From: Candidatus Jorgensenbacteria bacterium RIFCSPLOWO2_01_FULL_45_25b
GTDB taxonomy: Bacteria; Patescibacteriota; Minisyncoccia; UBA6257; GWB1-50-10
Direction: 5' to 3'
Length of the DNA: 48,096 bases
NCBI GenBank assembly: GCA_001781035.1
Contig: MFKK01000013.1
Location: forward strand, 1-48,096
Shown here in pieces: positions 27,645-36,297 of the stretch. Below the pieces are notes generated by a model. That model was not told where the DNA came from. It ran no database searches and was given only the letters and a program-made list of their open reading frames with translations. The number at the start of each line of letters is the position of its first letter. Within the stretch, counting starts at the first letter, position 1. Both the position numbers and the translations under genes were made by a program.

Positions 27645-28550
27645 CTAAGAACTCAAACCGTTCAAAGTATAAAAGTTCTCCATAAGTTGTGCAACCAAGA
27701 TGGGTCCCGTTCCTCCCGGAGTGGGAGTATAGAAGGCGAGTTTATAAGTTGATAAGTTTGTAAGTTCCGAAGCGTCAAAATCCCCAGCTATACTTTCCCC
27801 ATGCTCGTCATATCCGAAATCAATAATTCCCGCCCCGTTAGAGGAGGGCCGCCCCTCGGCGACCGCAACCCTTCCGCTAAAAACGGAAGGGCGACCTCTA
27901 ACGGGGCTCGCGTTTTTCTTTAACATGGAAGGCTTGATAAGTCCTGCCTTCCCGACGCCGGAAATAACTAAATCAGCCTCTTTTAATATTGAAAGGTCGC
28001 TTGAAGAATCTAAAAGATAAAGTTCTTTTACTCTGCCCATAAGCCAAACGGAAATAGGCTTACCCACAAGAAGTCCAAGACCAACAACAGCAACCCTTGA
28101 AGTTGAAAGTTGAAAGTTGAAAGTTGAAAGTATTTTTTGAGTCGTGCCGACGGCGGGCGGCAAAACAAGGTTCCGTCCGGCATAAAACGCGCCAAGCGCG
28201 CGTTCTCCCAAAACATCAACATCCTTCTCCCGTGGAATCACGTTCAAGATGTAATGCCGATTCAAATGAGAGGAGAGGGGGAGTTGAACAAGCGCTCCTC
28301 CACACCGTTTTGAAAGCGCGACGCGTGAAATTTCTTTTCGCAGTTTGTCGTTCGTGATTTCTTTGGGATATGAATAAATCCGAAAATCAATACCGAGTGC
28401 CTTCGCGGTCTTTTCTTTCTGTCGGACAAAACTCGCGGAGGTCGAATCATTCCCGACCAAAAATACGGCAAAAAACCGCTTCGGCACGGGCTTTTGCTTT
28501 AGTTCCGCAATAATCTCTTCCGCAATTTTTTTACCGTTTATTATCATCAA
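27645..28550 (-). CDS. folD: bifunctional methylenetetrahydrofolate dehydrogenase/cyclohydrolase FolD
   Basis: GGALVQLPLSSHLN, IPREKDVDVL, PPAVGTTQKIL, VAVVGLGLLVGKPISVWL, YTPTPGGTGPILVAQL; contains repeat-derived insertions. Confidence 0.9.
   Translation of the reverse strand: MMIINGKKIAEEIIAELKQKPVPKRFFAVFLVGNDSTSASFVRQKEKTAKALGIDFRIYSYPKEITNDKLRKEISRVALSKRCGGALVQLPLSSHLNRHYILNVIPREKDVDVLGERALGAFYAGRNLVLPPAVGTTQKILSTFNFQLSTSRVAVVGLGLLVGKPISVWLMGRVKELYLLDSSSDLSILKEADLVISGVGKAGLIKPSMLKKNASPVRGRPSVFSGRVAVAEGRPSSNGAGIIDFGYDEHGESIAGDFDASELTNLSTYKLAFYTPTPGGTGPILVAQLMENFYTLNGLSS
27833..27906. repeat. palindromic element in-frame within folD
   Basis: CCCCGTTAGAGG .. CCTCTAACGGGG with inner CCCTTCCG ctaaaaa CGGAAGGG. 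Confidence 0.75.
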
Positions 28551-28551
28551 G

Positions 28552-28683
28552 TTAGCGTAGATTTTTTAGAGAACATAAAACCCTGCCTTTATCTTGGGCG
28601 ATTTCTTTGCGACTTTCGTAAAATTCACGCAAGGCCTGAGCAGTTTTCGATGAGGTTTTTTTGATATTCGGCTTGTTTCGCAT
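28552..28683 (-). CDS. small basic protein (43 aa), possibly translationally coupled to folD
   Basis: MRNKPNIKKTSSKTAQALREFYESRKEIAQDKGRVLCSLKNLR; stop lies a few nt upstream of the folD start. Confidence 0.4.
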   Translation of the reverse strand: MRNKPNIKKTSSKTAQALREFYESRKEIAQDKGRVLCSLKNLR

Positions 28684-28720
28684 AATAAGAATATGACCCA
28701 ATGTGACAAAAAACAAATTT

Positions 28721-29401
28721 TTAAGAGTTTGAGGGCCGAAGCGCGTCAAGGGCGTCCTTCGCGTGAAGAGAAACCGCCGTAAGCAAAAGCGCGGTCTCGC
28801 TAGGGTCGTCTCGTTCCATATCCATACGCGAGAGCCGGTCTACGCATTCTATAAGAAAAGGGGCAACCGTATCCCATCCCTCAATCCGGTCAATGGTTTG
28901 GTACGATTCGGCAGTGTTTCGAATATGGGTTTCATGTGTTGGAAACGTGTCTACCATATGAAGAGCGCTTCCTTTGCGCCCGACGATGGTGTCAAGAATT
29001 CCTTCAATCATCAGACGAAGATCCGAAAGGGAGTATTTGTAATGTCCGGTTACGCGCTCTTCGCGAGCAAGTTCGCCCCACCGCGAAATCGCGTTCACGG
29101 CGTCCTCCTTATACGTATAGGTATTGTATGTATCGCCATCGCGTTCTTCCTGATGAAAAAATCGTGAAAAAATTTTATAGAGTGCTCCATATGGCCCGTC
29201 TTCGCCGGAGGAAAGAATGCTGTTGCGCGCGGCAAGAATTGTATCTCTCATTTTTTTTGCCTCTGCCGGACTGCCGTGGCGCACTCCGACATCCCGTCCA
29301 ACAGCAAGGTCATTTCGACCAAAAAGCGTCTTCAACTGTTGAAAAGCCGGGGACTCATGCGCCGCCTCGGGCGAAGAAGGCAGTCGTTCTTGGGGTGGCA
29401 T
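28721..29401 (-). CDS. hypothetical protein
   Basis: ORF 226 aa, no recognised family. Confidence 0.6.
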   Translation of the reverse strand: MPPQERLPSSPEAAHESPAFQQLKTLFGRNDLAVGRDVGVRHGSPAEAKKMRDTILAARNSILSSGEDGPYGALYKIFSRFFHQEERDGDTYNTYTYKEDAVNAISRWGELAREERVTGHYKYSLSDLRLMIEGILDTIVGRKGSALHMVDTFPTHETHIRNTAESYQTIDRIEGWDTVAPFLIECVDRLSRMDMERDDPSETALLLTAVSLHAKDALDALRPSNS

Positions 29402-29439
29402 AAGAGAATAATACCTTATAAAATCGTAATTCGTAAATG

Positions 29440-29985
29440 TTATATCACCTTATCTACAACAAGGTGGGTGGCATACCCAATGGCGCCGAAAAGCATGAAG
29501 AAAAAGGCCTTAAAAAGAGAAGCATAAAGAATGAGACCAAGGACAAAAAGAAAAAAGGCGTATAAAAAAAAGGCCCTCAAGCGGTGAAATGGCTTGTATT
29601 CGTTTGAAAACACCGGCCGCATTTTTTTCGTCGCGATAAGGTAGAGGTAAAAAGGCGCGAAAAAGAGAATAAAATATTTTTCATATGGCTTGGCAACACG
29701 CCCTCTTCGTGCGAGGAATCCTTTTGGAGTAAGCATCAAGTCCGCTTCAGGCAGAAAACTACTGTAAAAAGAAATGAAAAGGGCAAAAAGCGCGGCCCCG
29801 CCGGAATATTCACCCACAAAAATCCCCATGCCGAAATAAAAAAAGAGTAAAGGACCGAGGACGTAAAAAATCATCTGTTTATAAGACGAAAGATGCTCCG
29901 AAACCTCTTCTATAATTTTTTCCGGCCGGGCGTGTTTTGGAAGAAGTTTCCCAATTTTTTTGTGATACAACTCGTCAAAACTCAT
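29440..29985 (-). CDS. polytopic membrane protein (metal-dependent hydrolase/YdjM-like)
   Basis: ORF trimmed to MSFDELYHKK; several TM segments, GYATHLVVD C terminus. Confidence 0.5.
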   Translation of the reverse strand: MSFDELYHKKIGKLLPKHARPEKIIEEVSEHLSSYKQMIFYVLGPLLFFYFGMGIFVGEYSGGAALFALFISFYSSFLPEADLMLTPKGFLARRGRVAKPYEKYFILFFAPFYLYLIATKKMRPVFSNEYKPFHRLRAFFLYAFFLFVLGLILYASLFKAFFFMLFGAIGYATHLVVDKVI

Positions 29986-30096
29986 ATTTTCCAAACAAAA
30001 AACAATCAAAAAATGATTGCTTTCTGCTATATATTTAATTATACTCATAATATCACATTTTTCGTAAATCACAAGGCGTAACACGCATAAAAAACC

Positions 30097-31814
30097 ATGT
30101 CCGAAGAACAAAAACAATGTGTAGAGTGCAAAAAGGAGTTCGTAATAAACGAAGGGGACAGGGAAATGCTAAATCTCCTAAAAGTCCCGTCTCCAACTTT
30201 GTGTCCCGAATGCCGCATGATTCGGCGGCTCCTTTTCCGTAATGAACGGACATGGTACCGAAGAAAGTGTGATGCCACAGGCGAGCAGATGCTCGCGATG
30301 TTTTCTCCTGAAACGCCTCTCAAAGTTTATAAAAACGAATACTGGAAAAGCGATGCCTGGGACCCACTTGAATACGGCCGCGAATATGATTTCTCGCGCC
30401 CGTTTTTTGAGCAGTTTGGGGAGCTTTTCAAAAGCATACCGCATCCAAACTTGATCCAAAAAAATCTCGTGAATTCGGAATACACGAACTATAGTTTGAA
30501 TTCAAAAATTGCTATTTCTGCGTGAGCATAGACGGGGGAGAGGACTGCATGTATTCGTTTGGCGCGATCTTGGGAGCAAGAGAGTGTGCGGACACGCACC
30601 AATCGCGCGAAATAGAACTTTGCTATGAAACAATTGATTCCGCGAACTCTTCAAAACTCCGTTTTTGCGAGGCGTGTGTAAGCTGTACCGACTCATGGCT
30701 TCTCTACAACTGCATTAACTGCCAGGACTCTGTGGGGTGCGTGGGTTTGCGGAATAAAAGCAACTGCATATTTAACGAGCAGTATTCAAAAGAGGAATAT
30801 AAAAAACGGCTGCAAGAGATGCGCCTTGGAACTTTTTCCGGACTGAAAAAAGCAAAAGAAACATTTGAGGAATTAAAAAAGCGCACTCCGAGAAAATTTG
30901 CGGCAATCTTGAAGTCCGAAAATGTAACAGGCGATGACATCACAAACAGCAGGAACTTGCATTGCTGTTTTAACGCGAGAAACGAGGTGGAAAACTGCCG
31001 GTACGGATTTCGCCTGCACGAGCGGGTAAAAGACGGAATGGATGCGTTTATTGTTTGGAACGGAAGTGAACTCTTCTACGAAGCCGTAAGCGTAACCGGG
31101 CAAAACGTAAAGTGCTCTGCATTCATTTGGGGCGGGTTTAATGTGCAATACTCCTACAACTGCTTCGACTCAAACCATATATTCGGATGTGTTGGCTTGC
31201 GAAAAAAAGAATACTGCATTTTGAACAAGCAATATTCGAAAGAGGAATATGAAGTCCTTGCCCCGAAAATTATTGAAGCAATGAAGGCGAAAGGGGAGTA
31301 CGGAGAATTTTTTCCGGCTGACATGAGCACCTTCGCCTATAACGAAACGCTTGCGCAGGACTATTGTCCGAAAACAAAAGAAGAGGCGGAACACATTGGT
31401 TTCAAATGGCGCGCGCCGGAGAAAAAAGAATACAGCATTACTTTAAAAACAGAAGCAATACCGGAAAACATTGCTGACGTAGAAGAATCTATTATAAAAG
31501 AAATACTTGAGTGTGCACACAAAGGAATATGTAAAGAGCAGTGCGCAACCGCGTTCAAAATTTTGCCGCAGGAACTTATGTTGTATATGCGTCTCGGCGT
31601 GCCGCTTCCGCGCCTCTGCCCCCAATGCCGCCACATGGAGCGCATTCGCCTAAAAAACCCGATACAATTATGGACCCGCGAATGCCAATGCGCCGGGGCT
31701 CCAAGTCATCGCCACGGAGAAAATAAATGTAAGGAGTCGTTTCAAACCCCCCACGCCCCGGAGCGCCCAGAAATCATCTATTGTGAATCCTGTTATCAGC
31801 AGGAAGTGGCATAG
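30097..31814 (+). pseudogene. Cys-rich (zinc-ribbon-like) protein split by a frameshift at about 30505
   Basis: ORFs 30097..30525 and 30522..31814; restoring one A at TCAAAAATTGC gives NSKNCYFCVSIDGGEDC and joins both into one reading frame. Confidence 0.7.
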
Positions 31815-31916
31815 GATCCTTGTAATCATAAAAGTCCCGTTGTATAATATGTCCATAGAAAATTTAGTAGACTTTCTATAATAAATTCACAAGTTAATTC
31901 TTAAGAAAGAAAAAAT

Positions 31917-32408
31917 ATGTCTATAGAAAAAATAGGAATGGGAAGCATTGATTCTGATTCCGAAGAGAGTCGCAAAGAGCTTATTGCTATAAAAGGCTTG
32001 CCTGAAGACACAACTTTGGAAGACATTCGTAAATATGATTTAGAAGAGAATCGCAAAGAGTTAGAAGAGTCTAATAAAAGATTAGAAGAGCATCGCAAAA
32101 GGCTTGCTGTTAGAAAAGGCTTGCCTGAAGACACAACTTTGGAAGACATCAATAAATATATTTCCGAAGAGAGGCGCGGAAAGCATGCTGCTGAAAAAGG
32201 TTTGCCCGAAGACGCAACTATGTCTAATGAGAATTTAAAATTAGAGGAAGGTGTGGTTGCACTCATGCGCTCAAGTAAAAGTAAAAAAGAATGGAATGCT
32301 AACTGTGATAAAGTAAGAGCGGCTAATCAGGGCTATCCCGATTTTTGGTTTCAAGCCATAATTGCTTCTGAAGTTAAAACAGAAACTCAAAGGAATTGGA
32401 GCGATTAG
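31917..32408 (+). CDS. hypothetical protein with internal KGLPEDTTLEDI repeats
   Basis: three copies: AIKGLPEDTTLEDIRKY, AVRKGLPEDTTLEDINKY, AEKGLPEDATMSNEN. Confidence 0.6.
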   Translation: MSIEKIGMGSIDSDSEESRKELIAIKGLPEDTTLEDIRKYDLEENRKELEESNKRLEEHRKRLAVRKGLPEDTTLEDINKYISEERRGKHAAEKGLPEDATMSNENLKLEEGVVALMRSSKSKKEWNANCDKVRAANQGYPDFWFQAIIASEVKTETQRNWSD

Positions 32409-32685
32409 ATCTAGTAAAAATAAAGTGGTTGGGTTTAATAGAGTTAGGTTTTTTAAATTCATAAAATTTTTTTTGAATCAGTTTTGTATTCGTTTTGCGA
32501 ATTCTTGGATTTAATGCCGCCAAAGAAAAACTTGAAATTGTCAGCGGTGCGGCTCCGCCGCCTTTCCGAATTTTCGCGGGGGGACTTCCTCGCCGCCGCA
32601 GGCGGCGAAATGCGTTCGGACTAATTCAAGAATACTGCACAGATATTTGATTTTAAGATATGAACGTATGATATTGTAGTGTGTT

Positions 32686-32759
32686 GCGGGCGTAGTTCAG
32701 TTGGTTAGAGCGATTCCCTGTCACGGCAGAGGTCGCCGGTTCGAGTCCGGTCGCCCGCG
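32686..32759 (+). tRNA. tRNA-Asp (anticodon GTC)
   Basis: GCGGGCG..CGCCCGC acceptor, GTTC..GAGC D stem, CTGTCAC anticodon loop, GCCGG TTCGAGT CCGGT T arm. Confidence 0.88.
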
Positions 32760-32915
32760 CACTCGTTTTGTTGAGTTTGTTTATGAATATTGAAATTGTC
32801 TCCAAGGAGGAGGAAATATAATTTATGAATGAAGATGGAGAAATAGAAGATGGTCCCGAAGAAGAAGTTAAGCAATTGAGCTAGCTGACGAAATGTAGCC
32901 ATATCTTGAAGTAAC

Positions 32916-32931
32916 ATACATCATGATGTAT
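32916..32931. promoter_or_regulatory. 16-bp palindrome, candidate RHH antitoxin operator
   Basis: ATACATCATGATGTAT, perfect palindrome just upstream of the antitoxin start. Confidence 0.65.
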
Positions 32932-32940
32932 CATACAACT

Positions 32941-33213
32941 ATGACAAGAACACAAATATATCTTCCGCAAAGCCAGCTGCAACGACTAAAGAGAAAAGCC
33001 GCAAAGCACAGTACAAGTGTTTCCGAGCTCATACGGCAGACCCTCCGCGCCCAGGAAGAAGTAGAAAGACGGCAAAGCAACGCAACGGAGAAACGGACAA
33101 AATCTGCGGGAGAATCCCTGTTGGAGTTGGCGGACAAACTGAGTAAAATGGGAATAAAAGGACCAAAAGACCTCTCTGAAAATATGGATAAGTATCTCTA
33201 TGGAAACATCTGA
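32941..33213 (+). CDS. ribbon-helix-helix antitoxin (CopG/Arc-like)
   Basis: MTRTQIYLPQSQLQRLKRKAAKHSTSVSELIRQTLR; overlaps the downstream PIN gene. Confidence 0.85.
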   Translation: MTRTQIYLPQSQLQRLKRKAAKHSTSVSELIRQTLRAQEEVERRQSNATEKRTKSAGESLLELADKLSKMGIKGPKDLSENMDKYLYGNI

Positions 33214-33634
33214 CTCCGTATTTGTTGATTCAAATTATTTTATCGCGCTCGCAAATCCAGAGGATTCGCAATATGAAAAAGCCCGGAAAGTTACAGAAGA
33301 GCTGAAAAAGAACGACAATACTTTAGTTATTTCAAATCTAATTTTCGCGGAAGTGGTTACCGTGGTTTCACAACGCAGAGGAAGGGGATCGGCGGTGGTA
33401 ACGGGAGAATTTTTAAATTCCGACCCCAGCGCTCGTGTCGTACATGTATCTCCGGCAATTCAAACGGAATCCTGGCGCCTGTTCAAAGAAATCAAAAATA
33501 AAGACATAAGTTTCGTGGACGCAAGCATTATCGCGACCATGAGGGCGGAAGGCATACAAACACTCCTCACATTTGATGTAACGCATTTTAAGCCGCTCGC
33601 GAAAGAGTATCGCCTGAAACTATTTAAAAGCTAA
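33200..33634 (+). CDS. PIN-domain (VapC-like) toxin
   Basis: VFVDSNYFIALANPED, NLIFAEVVTV, ISFVDASIIATMRAEGIQTLLTFDVTHF. Confidence 0.87.
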   Translation: METSDSVFVDSNYFIALANPEDSQYEKARKVTEELKKNDNTLVISNLIFAEVVTVVSQRRGRGSAVVTGEFLNSDPSARVVHVSPAIQTESWRLFKEIKNKDISFVDASIIATMRAEGIQTLLTFDVTHFKPLAKEYRLKLFKS

Positions 33635-34893
33635 TACAAAAGCGGAAACTTTTTACAAAGCGCGAGCACGTCTTTTTGAACTTCCTCGGGAGTTCGTGTT
33701 TTGAGTAAGACTGCATTAATATATTCCGCAACCAACCCAATCTCTTTTTCCTTCATTCCGCGCGTGGTGCATGAGGGAGTCCCCAAACGAAGACCCGAGG
33801 GATTCATGGGCGGCTGGGGGTCAAAAGGAATTGTGTTCATATTCGTAACAATATTTGCCTTCTCAAGTTCTATTGCCGCGTCCTTACCGCCGATATTTTT
33901 GCTCATGGTATCAACAAGAAGCAGATGAGAATCGGTTCCGCCTGAAACAATCCTCCACCCTAATTCCGAAAGCGCTTCCGCGAGCGCTCGCGCGTTTTTC
34001 ACAATCTGCGCCGCGTATATTTTGAACTCCGGCGTGCTTGCCTCAAAAAATGTTTGCGCGATTCCCGCGATTTGATTTAAGTGCGGCCCGCCCTGAAGTC
34101 CGGGGAAAACCGCTTTATCAATTGCCTCCGCGATAGTAAACAGTTTTTTTCCTTGATCCTTAATCTTTAATCCTTGTTTCCTGGTAAATATAATCGCCGA
34201 CCGCGGCCCCCGAAGCGTCTTGTGTGTTGTGGTTGTTACAACATCCGCGTATTGAAAGGGGGAGGGGTAGGAGTCTCCTGCAACAAGCCCTGCCAGGTGT
34301 GACATATCAACGAATAAATATGCGCCCACAGCATCCGCAATTTCACGAAACTTTTTCCAGTCAATAACACGCGGATACGCGGTGTATCCCGCGATAATCA
34401 TTTTTGGCATCTCCCGCTTCGCGGTTTCCATGAGTTCGTTATAGTCAAGCATCTCCGTGTCTTTTGAAACGCCATAGGGAACTTGGTTCCAGATAATCCC
34501 TGTCGCGCTTACCTTGTGCCCGTGCGTTAAGTGTCCGCCCATGGAAAGTTGCATGCCCATAACTTTCTCTCCTGGAGCAAGAAGCGCGAGATACACGGCA
34601 AGGTTCGCGGGAGAGCCGGAATAGGGCTGGACATTCAGCGACCACTCCTCGGATGAAAGTCCAAAAAGAGTTAGTCCGCGCGAAATCGCGAGCTCTTCTA
34701 ATTCATCGGCAACTGCGTTTCCTTGATAGTATCTTTTTCGCGGATACCCCTCCGCGTACTTATTGGAAAAAACCGACCCAACAGCCTGAAGAACCTCTGG
34801 TGAGGTATAGTTCTCCGAAGCGATAAGGTCCATGGTTTCGCTCTGCCTTATCGTTTCCCGTTGAATAAGTGAATGTAATAGGTCATCTTTCAT
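33631..34893 (-). CDS. glyA: serine hydroxymethyltransferase
   Basis: ETMDLIASENYTSPEVLQAVGSVFSNKYAEGYPRKRYY, THKTLRGPRSAIIF, VFPGLQGGPH. Confidence 0.95.
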   Translation of the reverse strand: MKDDLLHSLIQRETIRQSETMDLIASENYTSPEVLQAVGSVFSNKYAEGYPRKRYYQGNAVADELEELAISRGLTLFGLSSEEWSLNVQPYSGSPANLAVYLALLAPGEKVMGMQLSMGGHLTHGHKVSATGIIWNQVPYGVSKDTEMLDYNELMETAKREMPKMIIAGYTAYPRVIDWKKFREIADAVGAYLFVDMSHLAGLVAGDSYPSPFQYADVVTTTTHKTLRGPRSAIIFTRKQGLKIKDQGKKLFTIAEAIDKAVFPGLQGGPHLNQIAGIAQTFFEASTPEFKIYAAQIVKNARALAEALSELGWRIVSGGTDSHLLLVDTMSKNIGGKDAAIELEKANIVTNMNTIPFDPQPPMNPSGLRLGTPSCTTRGMKEKEIGLVAEYINAVLLKTRTPEEVQKDVLALCKKFPLLY

Positions 34894-34919
34894 ATTTTTT
34901 TGTAGCGCCTGCGCGCGAT

Positions 34920-35024
34920 CTAAGCGAAAAGCAAAGGAATGTAGGCGGCGATGAGTCCAATAATAACAAGTGAAACGATGACAATTTTAACAATTTCTTT
35001 CAAACAACCTCTTTTTCTGCTCAT
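34920..35024 (-). CDS. small 34-aa single-TM peptide (not in supplied ORF track)
   Basis: MSRKRGCLKEIVKIVIVSLVIIGLIAAYIPLLFA; no clear Shine-Dalgarno. Confidence 0.35.
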   Translation of the reverse strand: MSRKRGCLKEIVKIVIVSLVIIGLIAAYIPLLFA

Positions 35025-35084
35025 AGTGTTTTTCACGAAACATCTAGCCGACTCATGTAAAACATTGTAAAACATTCCTTCTCG

Positions 35085-35657
35085 CTAAAAAAGAGAGGCT
35101 TGCGGAGGAGCTTTCGGCTCGGTAAACACAATCGGAAGCTTAATCATCTGGGGCATGTTTCGTTGAGGAATCCATAAATATTCCTGCTTTCGGATAAGGT
35201 CAAATATCTCTTTTGTAACTTTCACGTCCTGCAGGCAGTATTCTTTGAGTAAATCCAACTGACCCTCGCGGTAGAACCGGACGGCATCTAGCCCGGAGGC
35301 CGTCTTCCCCCCGTTATCTCCAAGATTAGCTTTCGCGAGAACATCCAGGCTAACGCGTCGTCCAAGTGAATTTTCAATCTCATCCAAAATATCAAAATGA
35401 GGAAGGGCGGAAATGTTAAAGGCATAATGCTTCTCTAAAATCAAAGCGTCAAAGCGCTTACTGCTAAATCCGACAAGAAGAGACCTTCTCGCCATCTCTC
35501 CGAACGCCTCAAGCTCGTTCTCAAAAAACGAAAAGTATTTGTTCTGGTCGTAGGAATAAGCGCAGACAATGGAAACATCAAGGTCTTTCAGGTGGTCTCT
35601 CCCGCCGACATCATCAAACGTATTCTTCGTCTCAATATCAAAAACAAGTTTATCCAC
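35085..35657 (-). CDS. DEDD-type 3'-5' exonuclease/RNase H-like protein
   Basis: LVFDIETKNTFDDVG, LLVGFSSKRFDALIL, YCLQDVKVTKEIFDLI. Confidence 0.75.
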   Translation of the reverse strand: MDKLVFDIETKNTFDDVGGRDHLKDLDVSIVCAYSYDQNKYFSFFENELEAFGEMARRSLLVGFSSKRFDALILEKHYAFNISALPHFDILDEIENSLGRRVSLDVLAKANLGDNGGKTASGLDAVRFYREGQLDLLKEYCLQDVKVTKEIFDLIRKQEYLWIPQRNMPQMIKLPIVFTEPKAPPQASLF

Positions 35658-35726
35658 AAAAAGAAAATAGAAAATAGAAAATAGAAAATAGAAGTGTCCC
35701 GGATTCTATTTTCTAGATTCTAGTTT

Positions 35727-36218
35727 CTAAACATAACGATCCGCTACCTTTGACGCGGCAAAACTCTCCGGCTTCGTTTTCGCCTCAAAGTCATTCGCGC
35801 GAATCATGCCGACCACCTCCTGAATCAGTACTTTTGTATTTCCGTTTGAGCCAACATCCGCGTGAATCTCAAAGTCCCAGTTGGTGGTATTGGTGGCGCG
35901 AAGCTCGGTTAAGATGATTTTCGCGGTATCAAGCGAAGCGACAACTTCCTGAATAATTCGGTCGCGAAGCGTATAGAATTTTCCGAAATCCATCCTCCTC
36001 CAAAAATACCGCCCGCCGTTTCCAACGCGATGCACAACGAGTGCGGTAACAAAATCCGCGCGATGCTCGTCAAGCGCCTGTGAATCGGTGCCGATAATAA
36101 CTTTGTATGAGTGTTTCGGATTCTCCTCAATAAAACGGACAATCTCTTGGATAATTTGACCAACTCCAAGCTCTATGCCAAACGGAGTGAGGAAGCGTAA
36201 TTCTTGAACCTGTTCCAT
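35727..36218 (-). CDS. YkuK-like (DUF458) RNase H-fold protein
   Basis: YKVIIGTDSQALDEHRADFVTALVVHRVGNGGRYFWRR...IHADVGSNGNTKVLIQEVVGMI. Confidence 0.8.
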   Translation of the reverse strand: MEQVQELRFLTPFGIELGVGQIIQEIVRFIEENPKHSYKVIIGTDSQALDEHRADFVTALVVHRVGNGGRYFWRRMDFGKFYTLRDRIIQEVVASLDTAKIILTELRATNTTNWDFEIHADVGSNGNTKVLIQEVVGMIRANDFEAKTKPESFAASKVADRYV

Positions 36219-36297
36219 AATGCTTCAACATAAACCGGAACCGAATCAATGTCAAAAAAAGATAACATACGCGTTGATGTGAAAAAAGAAATATGAT

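Noticed and set aside
32705-32917. 70-aa minus-strand ORF overlapping tRNA-Asp
   Set aside because: Overlaps the tRNA and has a spurious composition.
35651-35664. TTATCCACA DnaA-box match
   Set aside because: Single match inside a coding region start; no cluster of boxes, so not evidence for an origin.
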